DNA of 25,375 nt from JAJFTV01 sp036825755 (GCA_036825755.1 DAISXR010000051.1:1-25375); one strand, 5' to 3'; counted from the stretch's first letter, positions 1 to 6,999 are shown. Translations and numbers: made by a program. The notes: generated from the sequence alone by a model not told the origin.

Positions 1-11
1 AAGGGAGAATT

Positions 12-566
12 ATGTCTGCACAACAGGAAATCCGGCTGCTACTGGAAGCCTTTCAGGAAGGGTACATCGACCGTGATGTGAACCGGTTGGATGAGTTTAT
101 GGAAATGTTTCTGCCCGATATTGAGATGATCGGAACACCCGGTTTACGCCAGGGCGTGAATGAATGGTATACCGACCGCGCAGGAGCCCGAGAGTTAATG
201 GTGATCGATTTTGAGACGTGGGGAGATGTCAGGCTGGAGATGGAATTGGCATCCATCCGGGTGAACGGTGAAACAGGCTGGATCGCCGTACCCGCCACCG
301 TTACACAAACATTAGGAGACGAACGCTATGCTGCCTGGATGCAGAAGGCCCGGAAATTGCTCGATGAACCGCAGCTCAACGCGGAGCAGAAAACCAGCCA
401 GTTAGCCCAAAATAGTGCCAACTTGCTGTTTGAGATGCAGCGCGGCAATCACTTTGTGTGGCCGCTGCGGATTACCGCGGTGGTGGTCCGGCAGCGCGAC
501 GGATGGAAATTTGCCCAGATGCATTTCTCATTTCCCACCGAGGGTTTGCCGGGTGTGAGAGTCTGA
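12..566 (+). CDS. SnoaL/NTF2-like (DUF4440-type) protein
   Basis: A 184-residue protein whose first third (helix with EAFQEGYIDRDVNRLDEFM, then a strand ending in a glycine-rich turn) is typical of the cone-shaped SnoaL/NTF2 fold, which serves as a small-ligand pocket in ketosteroid-isomerase-like enzymes and in many proteins of unknown role. The C-terminal part (FVWPLRITAVVVRQRDGWKFAQMHFSF) is the closing beta sheet usual for the family. No catalytic dyad can be assigned with certainty and no signal peptide is seen, so it should be cytoplasmic. AAGGGAGA just ahead of the ATG is the ribosome site. The window starts 11 bases upstream, so an upstream operon partner cannot be judged. A strong terminator follows at 588-617. 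The fold is likely; the substrate is unknown. Confidence 0.75.
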   Translation: MSAQQEIRLLLEAFQEGYIDRDVNRLDEFMEMFLPDIEMIGTPGLRQGVNEWYTDRAGARELMVIDFETWGDVRLEMELASIRVNGETGWIAVPATVTQTLGDERYAAWMQKARKLLDEPQLNAEQKTSQLAQNSANLLFEMQRGNHFVWPLRITAVVVRQRDGWKFAQMHFSFPTEGLPGVRV

Positions 567-587
567 TACGATCAGGACCGTAAGAGC

Positions 588-617
588 AAAACAGCGGAGT
601 ACTCCGCTGTTTTTTTT
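588..617 (+). terminator. Intrinsic terminator after the SnoaL-like gene
   Basis: Two perfect 13-base arms (588-600 and 601-613, AAAACAGCGGAGT and its complement) form a hairpin that runs straight into a run of T to 617. It lies 22 bases after the stop codon and separates this gene from the lipoate ligase. The A-rich left edge means it may also work on the other strand. Confidence 0.85.
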
Positions 618-764
618 CATCCTTTCTTATATCGGAGAAGACATACCTTTACAGGATACCCGGTGTTGAATCTGGCAGGGAAATCACCTCTTGACGCAGC
701 CAATCGAATTTGGACAATTATTGGGTAAAATTGGTATTGATCATTAATTAATGGGGAGGAAATC

Positions 765-1757
765 ATGATTTTTGTCGACAATCAGAATATCAATGACCCG
801 CGTATCAACCTGGCCATCGAAGAGTATCTGCAGCGCATGCTACCCACCAGCGACGATATCTTATTGTTTTACATCAATGAGCCGTCCATCATTATCGGCA
901 GGCATCAAAATACCTACGAAGAAATCAACCAGTCGTACGTCACCGAGCATGGCGTGCACGTGGTACGCCGGCTTTCAGGGGGCGGGGCGGTGTATCATGA
1001 CCTGGGTAACCTGAACTTCAGTTTCATTACCACCTATCTCGAGGGCGACTTCCGCAATTTTGCCAAGTTCACCAAACCGGTCATCGCGGCTCTGCATGAG
1101 ATGGGCGTACCGGCCGAGTTGAGCGGACGTAATGATATCCTGGTGGAACAGCGCAAGATCTCGGGGAACGCCCAGTATCACTCGGGCACTCGCCTGGTGA
1201 CGCACGGCACATTGCTGCTCAATACCAATGTCGAAGATCTGGTGAACGCACTGAACGTGAAAGCGACCAAGATCACCTCCAAAGGGATCAAATCGGTGCG
1301 CAGCCGCGTGGCCAACATCAGCGAATATCTGAGCGAACCGATGAATACGCTGGAATTTCGCAGCCGCATCCTGAAAAGTCTGTTTGGCAACCAGGCAGAC
1401 ATTCCCGAATATGTGCTGCAAGATGCCGACTGGCAGAAGATTGATGAAATTGCCCGCAACCGCTACTTCACGTGGGAGTGGAATTTCGGACGTTCGCCGG
1501 ATTTCAACGTGCAAAAGGTGCATCGTTTCGATTTCGGTGAGATTGACGCACGTATCAATGTCAGCCAGGGGCAGATCTCTTCGATCAAGTTCTTCGGTGA
1601 TTATCAATCGACCGATGAGGTGGAACGCCTGGAAACCTGCCTGGTCGGTGTGCGCTATGATCCCATCAGCCTGTCCGGGGCACTTTCGGAGATGGATCTG
1701 AACCGCTATTTTGCCGGGCTTGCTACGGATGACTTCGTCCGTTTTCTGATGGATTAA
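765..1757 (+). CDS. lplA: Lipoate-protein ligase A
   Basis: This 330-residue protein activates lipoate with ATP and attaches it to the lipoyl domains of 2-oxoacid dehydrogenases or GcvH in the cytoplasm. The BPL/LplA/LipB catalytic domain fills about residues 1-245. It shows the lipoate-binding motif RRLSGGGAVYHD (68-79), the KISGNAQ motif with the conserved lysine (K131) and HGTLL (147-151). The remaining 85 residues match the C-terminal accessory domain that allows both adenylation and transfer, so it looks like a complete bipartite ligase of normal E. coli-like length. GGGGAGGA lies a few bases before the ATG. It is followed after 54 bases by an MBL-fold gene on the same strand. No lipA or lipB is visible in the window, which suggests salvage, though those genes may lie elsewhere. 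Confidence 0.95.
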   Translation: MIFVDNQNINDPRINLAIEEYLQRMLPTSDDILLFYINEPSIIIGRHQNTYEEINQSYVTEHGVHVVRRLSGGGAVYHDLGNLNFSFITTYLEGDFRNFAKFTKPVIAALHEMGVPAELSGRNDILVEQRKISGNAQYHSGTRLVTHGTLLLNTNVEDLVNALNVKATKITSKGIKSVRSRVANISEYLSEPMNTLEFRSRILKSLFGNQADIPEYVLQDADWQKIDEIARNRYFTWEWNFGRSPDFNVQKVHRFDFGEIDARINVSQGQISSIKFFGDYQSTDEVERLETCLVGVRYDPISLSGALSEMDLNRYFAGLATDDFVRFLMD

Positions 1758-1811
1758 GCAGCGTTGTGACAGCCTGGCTGCGACCAGGCCCGTGTCAGAA
1801 AGGAACACGCG

Positions 1812-2492
1812 ATGAATTCGAGCGAGGCTTATCAGACCGATGTCGTTCAAACCCCGGCCGGCGATCTGAAAATCACCTTTCTGGGGCATGGTTCGCTGAT
1901 GCTGACGTTTGGCGGAAAGGTGATCCACGTCGATCCGTATGGAAAGGTGGCCAATTACGCCAGCCTACCCAAAGCCGATCTGGTGCTCATCACCCATGAA
2001 CATGGTGATCATCTGGATCTGGAGGCCCTGGGGCAGATCCGCACCGACAGCACAGAGATCGTCATCAACGAGGCTGCCCGCAACAAAGTGGCCTACGGCA
2101 TTGTGATGCACAACGGTGAGGCGCGTGGGATACAGGGCTTTTCCATTGAGGCTGTTCCTGCCTACAACCTGGTGCACAAACGCGACAACGGCGAGCCGTT
2201 TCACCCCAAAGGGGTGGGCAACGGGTACGTGCTGACGCTGGGGGGGAAAAAGATCTATATCGCCGGTGATACCGAAAATATTCCCGAGATGAAGCTCCTG
2301 CAGGGGATTGACGTGGCCTTCCTGCCGATGAACCTGCCCTATACCATGACCCCCGAAATGACTGCCGCAGCCGCGCGTTCTTTCAAACCGGCTGTGCTGT
2401 ATCCATATCACTTTGGCAGCACCAACACCGAGATGCTGGTGAATCTGCTGAAAGGCGAGCCGATTGAGGTGCGCATCCGCAGGATGGCGTAA
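1812..2492 (+). CDS. MBL-fold metal-dependent hydrolase (UlaG / UPF0173-like)
   Basis: A 226-residue metallo-beta-lactamase-fold protein. The metal motif HxHxDH is H62-E-H64-G-D66-H67, with further candidate ligands D153 (in AGDTE) and H200 (in YPYHFG). The opening LKITFLGHGSLMLTFGGKVIHVDPYG is characteristic of the UlaG/UPF0173 branch, which includes lactonases and phosphodiesterase-like enzymes. It should bind one or two Zn or Mn ions in the cytoplasm, but the substrate cannot be read from sequence. AGAAAGGAACACGCG precedes the ATG. It follows lplA closely and is probably cotranscribed with it; a terminator at 2532-2560 closes the unit. The assignment to fold is firm and the assignment to branch is likely. 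Confidence 0.9.
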   Translation: MNSSEAYQTDVVQTPAGDLKITFLGHGSLMLTFGGKVIHVDPYGKVANYASLPKADLVLITHEHGDHLDLEALGQIRTDSTEIVINEAARNKVAYGIVMHNGEARGIQGFSIEAVPAYNLVHKRDNGEPFHPKGVGNGYVLTLGGKKIYIAGDTENIPEMKLLQGIDVAFLPMNLPYTMTPEMTAAAARSFKPAVLYPYHFGSTNTEMLVNLLKGEPIEVRIRRMA

Positions 2493-2531
2493 GGGTTTCA
2501 TTCCGCAGCGGCTTCAGCCTGTCATCATCGC

Positions 2532-2560
2532 AGCCTGCCTTGAAACCGGCAGGCTTTTTA
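2532..2560 (+). terminator. Intrinsic terminator after the MBL-fold gene
   Basis: AGCCTGCC (2532-2539) pairs with GGCAGGCT (2548-2555) around an 8-base loop and is followed by a short T run. It lies between the hydrolase stop and the ribosome site of the thioesterase. Confidence 0.8.
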
Positions 2561-2585
2561 TTCTCAACCCTTGGAGGTTCTTGAA

Positions 2586-3250
2586 ATGCGTCGATCTGTC
2601 ACTGGAAAACAGGAAAATGCCAGCATGTGTTTTGTGTGCGGCCTGGAAAACCCGGCCGGTTTGAAAGCAGCGTTTTATGAACTGGAAAATGGCGAACTGG
2701 CAGGCGTTTTTAGGCCCGGTTCGCAGCATCAAAGCTACCCCGGCCGATTGCACGGCGGATTGGCCGCCACCATTCTGGATGAAACCATGGGCAGGGTCAT
2801 CAACGTGGGCGAGAAGGGCGTCTGGGGTGTGACGGTGGATCTGCAGGTGCGCTTTCGTAAACCGGTGCCGCTGGAAGAAGAAATCAGGGTGGTGGGGCGC
2901 ATCGTCCGTAAGGGAGGGCGTTCTTATGAGGCCGAGGGCCGTATCCTGCTGGCTGACGGCTCGACGGCGGTGGAAGGCAGCGGTCGCTATATGATCCTGC
3001 CGGCTGACCGAATCACCGATGTGCCGATGAACGNNNNNNNNNNNNNNNNNNNNNNNNNNNNNNNNNNNNNNNNNNNNNNNNNNNNNNNNNNNNNNNNNNN
3101 NNNNNNNNNNNNNNNNNNNNNNNNNNNNNNNNNAGCGGTCGCTATATGATCCTGCCGGCTGACCGAATCACCGATGTGCCGATGAACGGCGACAACTGGC
3201 GTGTAGTACCCGTTGAAACGGATCCACTTGAACTGGAGGTGCCTGATTAA
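2586..3250 (+). CDS. PaaI/YbgC-type hotdog thioesterase, interrupted by an artefactual gap
   Basis: A hotdog-fold acyl-CoA thioesterase-like protein. The N-terminus has a CxxC element (MCFVCGLENPAGL) common in this subgroup, then the HGG motif (H56-G57-G58) followed by D65-E66, the usual active-site region. The ATG at 2586 sits 9 bases after GGAGG (2573-2577); an upstream in-frame TTG at 2571 lies before that site and is not the start. The 100 N at 3034-3133 plus a 55-base duplicated flank shift the reading frame. Removing the gap and one flank copy restores an open frame that ends ...VPVETDPLELEVPD at the TAA 3248-3250, giving 169 residues. Uncorrected annotation would truncate the gene at the gap. 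The acyl substrate is unknown. Confidence 0.88.
2979..3188. other. Scaffolding gap with duplicated 55-mer flanks
   Basis: Exactly 100 N (3034-3133) lie between two identical 55-base copies (2979-3033 and 3134-3188). Collapsing the copies restores the thioesterase frame, so the duplication is an assembly artefact in which contig ends overlapped by one k-mer. Confidence 0.95.
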
Positions 3251-3881
3251 GCATTTATTGATTGTTGTATTGTTTTGCCTGTTTTTGAGCGCCTGTACCG
3301 CGCAGCCAGGCCTGGCGACAGAGATTATTGAAACCCTCGCACCGGAAAACCCAACAGAGCAACCCATTGCGGCCTGTGAATTGGAGCCGCTGATAGTGCC
3401 CACTCCGCTGCCGGAGTTTCCGGGTTATGCGCTGCTGGATAAGAGTATTGGGCTTCACGTGACCGGCAACGCCCAGGAGATCGATCCGGTGAGCTACCGC
3501 TTGAAGGTGACCGGTCTCGTGGATCACCCGCTGGAGCTGACGATGGATGAGTTACGCTGCTTGCCGCGCGTTACCGGGGATCCGCTGCTGGTATGCGAGG
3601 GATATTTTTCCGATCAGGCCGATTGGACCGGTGTATCCATGAAACAGGTGCTGGATCTGGCCGGTATTCAGCCTGAAGCCGCCAGCATCACGCTGGTGAG
3701 CGCCGATGGATATTCGGTGAACCTGTGCATGCTGGAAGCTCTGAATGAAGAGAATATTCTGGCCTATGAAGTGAACGGCCAGACGCTGCCCATCCTGCAC
3801 GGGTTCCCGCTGCGCGCGGTTCTGCCCATGACAGACGGGAATGACTGGGTGAAATGGCTGGTTGAAATCCGGGTAGAGTAG
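3246..3881 (+). CDS. Lipoprotein with small sulfite-oxidase-fold (Oxidored_molyb) domain
   Basis: From an ATT at 3246 the product is 211 residues. It begins MKHLLIVVLFCLFLSAC, a Sec-type lipoprotein signal with the lipid-anchoring cysteine at C17, then a Pro/Thr-rich linker. Residues 70-211 match the small sulfite-oxidase / molybdopterin-binding fold: YRLKVTGLVDHPLELTMDEL, a candidate molybdenum-ligand cysteine C117 (LLVCEGYF), DWTGVSMKQVLDLAG, and LPILHGFPLRAVLP near the end. GGAGG (3235-3239) is 6 bases before ATT, and ATT overlaps the thioesterase TAA, suggesting translational coupling. TTG at 3213 or 3258 are other possible starts; the first lies before the ribosome site and the second cuts the signal peptide. 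No twin-arginine motif is present, which is odd for a cofactor-loaded protein. The reaction is unknown. Confidence 0.82.
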   Translation: MKHLLIVVLFCLFLSACTAQPGLATEIIETLAPENPTEQPIAACELEPLIVPTPLPEFPGYALLDKSIGLHVTGNAQEIDPVSYRLKVTGLVDHPLELTMDELRCLPRVTGDPLLVCEGYFSDQADWTGVSMKQVLDLAGIQPEAASITLVSADGYSVNLCMLEALNEENILAYEVNGQTLPILHGFPLRAVLPMTDGNDWVKWLVEIRVE

Positions 3882-3897
3882 CGGACCAGCGCCTGCT

Positions 3898-4371
3898 TCA
3901 GGCAACGATCTTTTTGGCCCAGTCAGTCGCGCGCTCCAGCTCGCCTTCGCGCAGCGGCCCTTCCTTATCCTCTACAATGAAACCCTCTGAGGGACTGACC
4001 AACGCAGCGCCTTTCTTATGCAACTGTTTGGCAATATTTTCGGCGGCGTAACCCATCAGGTTGGTGAAAAAGGTTAGCATCTTGTTGTTGATTTGTTTCA
4101 CATCGGCGCGGGTGTCAAAAGCGGCTGCCCGTTTGCCGTTCAGGCTACCGGCAGCCAGCCCTGCCAGGAAAACCTTCATGTCTTTGGAGGGGTTGAAGCC
4201 GTGGGTAGGAGAGCCCACCAGCAGCAGGGAGGCCTGACGCAGCATCTCAGATGTGACCGCGGAGGTTTTGACCACCTGCACTTCCTCCATGCTGCCCAAT
4301 GCATCGCCAACCGCCCGGGCAATTTTCTCGGTATTTCCAAACATTGAATCGTAAACGACCAGTGTTTTCAT
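3898..4371 (-). CDS. Flavodoxin-family protein (cytoplasmic)
   Basis: A 157-residue short flavodoxin. The FMN phosphate loop is the SMFGNTEKIA stretch right after the first strand (MKTLVVYDSM). The second conserved block LLLVGSPTHGFNPSKDM and the third AAAFDTRAD match the flavin ring-binding loops. There is no signal peptide, so it is a soluble one- or two-electron carrier or a flavodoxin-like regulator in the cytoplasm. AAGGAATCCCC precedes the ATG. It is convergent with the lipoprotein gene, with 16 bases between the stops. It is clearly related to the exported flavodoxin at 19029-19700, sharing VGSPTHG, the AAAFDT block, LGYA and EEGPL/KEGPL motifs. The redox partner is not visible. Confidence 0.9.
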   Translation of the reverse strand: MKTLVVYDSMFGNTEKIARAVGDALGSMEEVQVVKTSAVTSEMLRQASLLLVGSPTHGFNPSKDMKVFLAGLAAGSLNGKRAAAFDTRADVKQINNKMLTFFTNLMGYAAENIAKQLHKKGAALVSPSEGFIVEDKEGPLREGELERATDWAKKIVA

Positions 4372-4492
4372 GGGGATTCCTTACAAAAAACGGGATATGA
4401 TGGATACTATACCATACGCGGCAGGATCGAAAAAGTAACACGGCGCATTATGCGGGTGAAACACGCCTTCCGCGCTAAGGAAAGGATGCAAA

Positions 4493-5098
4493 ATGGAACC
4501 CAAAAACCTGTTTGAAGGCAAGCTGGTTCGGTTGCGAGCAGTGGAGCCCGGCGATGAAGAGGTTCTTTTCCGGCAGTGGAGGGAAACGCGTATCACCCGC
4601 CTGGACTCTGATATTTCATGGCCTGCTTCCACCGCACAGATCCGGGCATGGATTGAGCGTAAAACCAGCCAGAAGGAGGGTGACGACCGTCATATGGTGA
4701 TTGAAACGCTCTCCGGTAAACTGGTGGGCGGTGTCAATACCCAGTTGTGTGATCCCCGAAACGGCGTCTTTTCTATCGGCATCGGTATTGGTGATCGTGA
4801 GGAATGGGGCAAGGGATACGCGCGCGAGGCTATGCTGCTGGTGCTGCGCTTTATGTTTCACGAAATGCGATACCAGAAATGCAATATCGGCGTATATGAC
4901 TTCAATCACCGCGCCGTGGCATTCTACCGGCGTCTCGGATTTGTGGATGAAGGCCGGCTGCGCAGAACCTATTTTTCCAACGACACCTATCACGATGAGA
5001 TTCTGCTGGGTATCACGCGCGAGGAATTCAACAACCTGTATCCTGACTGGCATGTGACACTGGATGAGCCGGATCAGGCAGGTGGATCTGCGAATTAA
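4493..5098 (+). CDS. RimJ/RimL-type GNAT N-acetyltransferase
   Basis: A 201-residue acetyltransferase of the RimJ/RimL (Acetyltransf_3) type. The N-terminus GKLVRLRAVEPGDEEVLFRQWRE is the usual first strand and helix. The acetyl-CoA pyrophosphate loop is EWGKGYA (104-110), and NHRAVAFYRRLGFVDEGRLRR is the characteristic C-terminal motif. These enzymes acetylate N-termini or small amines in the cytoplasm; the acceptor cannot be told here. A purine-rich AAGGAAAGGA lies before the ATG. The gene is divergent from the flavodoxin, with about 120 bases shared upstream. It appears monocistronic. Confidence 0.9.
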   Translation: MEPKNLFEGKLVRLRAVEPGDEEVLFRQWRETRITRLDSDISWPASTAQIRAWIERKTSQKEGDDRHMVIETLSGKLVGGVNTQLCDPRNGVFSIGIGIGDREEWGKGYAREAMLLVLRFMFHEMRYQKCNIGVYDFNHRAVAFYRRLGFVDEGRLRRTYFSNDTYHDEILLGITREEFNNLYPDWHVTLDEPDQAGGSAN

Positions 5099-5144
5099 CA
5101 GCTTCTCTTAACCCATTGCTAATCCGCACTTAATCCACAGACCT

Positions 5145-5310
5145 TATACTGAACACAGTAAAGGCAAGCGACTTACCGGTTTTCCATCAGGGGGAAATTA
5201 GAAAACCAGCCTTGCCGGAGGGGATCAAAGCAGGAAAAGGTTCTCTCAAATGAAAAAAGGCTAAAACGTTCTTTTTTTCGAACCTGGCCAGAGCATCGGC
5301 CAGGTTTTCG
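5145..5310 (+). ncRNA. Candidate structured RNA with terminator-like end
   Basis: The 5099-5469 interval has no convincing gene. A good -10 box (TATACT, 5145-5150, no clear -35) precedes a nested fold: GGCAAG (5163-5168) with CTTGCC (5211-5216) encloses GGTTTTC (5178-5184) with GAAAACC (5201-5207). Further on, AACCTGGCC (5281-5289) pairs with GGCCAGGTT (5298-5306) and continues into TTCGATT. An alternative fold pairs GGTTC (5239-5243) with GAACC (5280-5284), stacked on GAAAAAAGG (5252-5260) with CTTTTTTTC (5271-5279), and would block the terminator-like stem. It resembles no riboswitch class I can name. It may be a small RNA, a 3' UTR or a leader. Confidence 0.4.
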
Positions 5311-5424
5311 ATTCCCCGACAGGATCACGGCAATTATATTCACGGAACAGGGCCTCTCATTAATTGTCTGCTCCGCCAATCCATACACCGTTTTGCCTAT
5401 CATCTACCTTTCATTTTGGGTCTG

Positions 5425-5430
5425 TATAAT
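5425..5430 (+). promoter_or_regulatory. Candidate -10 box ahead of the VOC gene
   Basis: A perfect TATAAT lies 40 bases before the TTG start and 115 bases after the terminator-like stem. No good -35 hexamer is seen at 16-18 bases, so another factor or an upstream promoter may contribute. Confidence 0.45.
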
Positions 5431-5469
5431 CTCGATCAAAACATAATGAAAGCGATTTAGGAGGAGACG

Positions 5470-5883
5470 TTGGAGAGCGACAGGGACAACAAGATGAAAA
5501 AGAAAATTCGGCCTGCCGGTATACAGGATATTATTCCGTTTTTGGCGGTGGAAGACGCCGGCAAGATGATTGAGTTCATCGCGGTTGTATTTGACGCGGA
5601 TATTCTGGAGTGTTCAGACGGTAAGTCAAACAGGGCCAACAACGCGGTGATGCGTATCGGCGGGTCGATTCTGGAGGTGTCTGATACGTATGCGCGTACC
5701 TCCACATGCCACGGACTGGTGCATGTGTATGTACCGGATGTGGATACCGTCTATCAGCGGGCTATGGAGGCGGGGGCGGTTTCCACCTCGGTGCCGGCCA
5801 ATATGGAAATAGGCGAGCGAACAGCCGCTTTCCGCGATCCATATGGCGGCGAATGGCTACTGTCTGCACCGCTGGCTGTGTAA
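5470..5883 (+). CDS. VOC-family (glyoxalase/PhnB-like) protein
   Basis: A 137-residue vicinal-oxygen-chelate protein of the PhnB-like group. It has IIPFLAVEDAGKMIEFIAVVF at the start of the first beta-alpha-beta-beta-beta module, AVMRIGGSILEVSD in its middle, HVYVPDVDTVYQRAMEAGA opening the second module, and FRDPYGGEWLL at the end. Members range from metalloenzymes to antibiotic-binding proteins; the metal ligands are not clear here. AGGAGGAG (5459-5466) favours the TTG start at 5470. An ATG at 5494 (MKKKIRPAG) would also give a complete domain but has a weaker ribosome site. The usual aromatic in the IEFY motif is isoleucine here. A long hairpin follows. Confidence 0.82.
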   Translation: MESDRDNKMKKKIRPAGIQDIIPFLAVEDAGKMIEFIAVVFDADILECSDGKSNRANNAVMRIGGSILEVSDTYARTSTCHGLVHVYVPDVDTVYQRAMEAGAVSTSVPANMEIGERTAAFRDPYGGEWLLSAPLAV

Positions 5884-5931
5884 AATCGATCGTTCTGGAC
5901 CGGCATGACGGCCGGAGAACACATTCTATCT

Positions 5932-5974
5932 GCACATGGCGCTGACCGTTTTGGGTCAGCGCCATGTGCGTTTT
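5932..5974 (+). terminator. Long perfect hairpin, probable terminator
   Basis: A perfect 16-bp stem (5932-5947 with 5954-5969) closes on a 6-base loop and is followed by GTTTT. It lies 48 bases after the VOC stop. The long uninterrupted stem could also protect the 3' end from nucleases. Confidence 0.75.
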
Positions 5975-6091
5975 AAGTACCGGACACTCACCCATTCGGC
6001 CGCGGAAGCCCAGTCTCCTCATTCTCATCCGGCGCCTGCGCGATTTGTTTCATCCATGTTAGGAAAAAGCCTGATTGAGCCGCCCTTATTG

Positions 6092-6097
6092 TATAAT
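6092..6097 (+). promoter_or_regulatory. Candidate -10 box of the peroxiredoxin promoter
   Basis: TATAAT lies 84 bases before the first ATG of the peroxiredoxin gene, in the only non-coding space before it. No canonical -35 lies 16-18 bases upstream. Confidence 0.45.
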
Positions 6098-6181
6098 GGA
6101 ACGGGGGATGCCCATCACGGGCCTGATCATCTTCCGAACTTCCTACCAGTTGAATATGTTTTTACAGGAAAGGAGTAATAC

Positions 6182-6916
6182 ATGGCTGAAATGCAGGATA
6201 AGTGTGTTACACCAGCCCGCGGACCCATTCTATCTGTCACAGCGCAGGATATTCCGGCAGTCGCGGGAAAACCAGTTGAGGAGGAAAAGAAAATGCTGGT
6301 ACGTGTTGGGAAAAAAGCTGTAGATTTTGAAGCAACCGCCTTTGTGGCTGGTTCAGGTTTCAAACCCGTCAGGCTCTCTGATTATGCGGGTAAATGGATT
6401 GTGGTATGTTTTTATCCCGGTGATTTCACCTTTGTCTGACCGACCGAATTGACAGCGGTCGCTGCCTTATATCACGAATTCAAAGCTCTGGATGTAGAGG
6501 TGCTGTCAATCAGCACAGACAGCCGGTTTGTACACAAGATCTGGCAGGCAGAGGAACTCACCAAAATGGTGGAGGGCGGGGTTCCGTTCCCCATGCTGTC
6601 GGACGCGGGCGGAAAGATCGGGGCCATTTACGGCGTGTACGATGAGGACGCCGGTGTGGACATCCGCGGACGCTTTATCATCGACCCTGATTTTGTAGTG
6701 CGGGCAATGGAAGTGCTCACACCCGAGGTGGGCCGTAATCCCAATGAACTACTCCGCCAAATCAAGGCGTTTCAGCATGTGGTCAAAACCGGCGAGGTGA
6801 CACCTTCAGGCTGGGAGCCAGGCGAAATTACCTTAAAACCCGGGCCTAATCTGGTGGGTAAGGTATGGACGGTGTGGAAGCCGGATCAACGCGCGCAGAA
6901 AGTAAGTGAAAACTAG
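6182..6916 (+). CDS. Selenocysteine-containing peroxiredoxin (AhpC/TSA family)
   Basis: Reading through the in-frame TGA at 6437-6439 gives 244 residues of a typical AhpC/Prx1-type peroxiredoxin, which reduces H2O2 and organic peroxides. The TGA falls exactly at the peroxidatic cysteine: FYPGDFTFV-U-PTEL, so U86. Everything downstream is intact (SISTDSRFVHKIW, GRFIIDPDF). CGACCG (6441-6446) pairs with CGGTCG (6456-6461) right after the TGA and may be the bacterial SECIS. The usual C-terminal resolving cysteine (GEVCP) is threonine here (GEVTPSGW); the only cysteines are C8 and C76. Two starts are possible: ATG 6182 after AAAGGAG, and in-frame ATG 6293 after GAGGAGGAAAAG, which gives the standard Prx N-terminus with U at residue 49. 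A plain annotation would split this into two fragments. Confidence 0.93.
6440..6461 (+). promoter_or_regulatory. Candidate bSECIS stem-loop after the TGA
   Basis: CGACCG (6441-6446) and CGGTCG (6456-6461) form a perfect 6-bp stem with a 9-base loop, starting one base after the selenocysteine TGA. An alternative 3-bp stem GAC/GTC (6451-6460) closes a loop AGCG with G in its second position. The loop is slightly closer to the TGA than the usual bacterial spacing, so the exact element is uncertain. Confidence 0.55.
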
Positions 6917-6949
6917 ACAGACTGATATATTTCATCAGCGGTCTGTTTT
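6917..6949 (+). terminator. Probable terminator after the peroxiredoxin
   Basis: ACAGACTGAT (6917-6926) pairs with ATCA (6934-6937) and GTCTGT (6941-6946), with a 3-base bulge, then TTTG. It begins directly after the TAG. Confidence 0.55.
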
Positions 6950-6999
6950 GTCAGTTAACTGGATAAAGGAAGTTCAATTCACAGTCAGGAAAAGAGAAT

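Noticed and set aside
975..1928. Long minus-strand open frame opposite lplA
   Set aside because: It lies antisense to a well-conserved gene, has no family features and no ribosome site.
2979..3188. Biological 55-bp direct repeat around the gap
   Set aside because: The same 55-base length recurs at the second gap, both gaps are exactly 100 N, and removing one copy restores a reading frame.
6182..6916. Peroxiredoxin as a pseudogene split by a nonsense mutation
   Set aside because: The stop is TGA exactly at the catalytic cysteine, the frame is unbroken on both sides and all other motifs are intact; selenocysteine explains this better.
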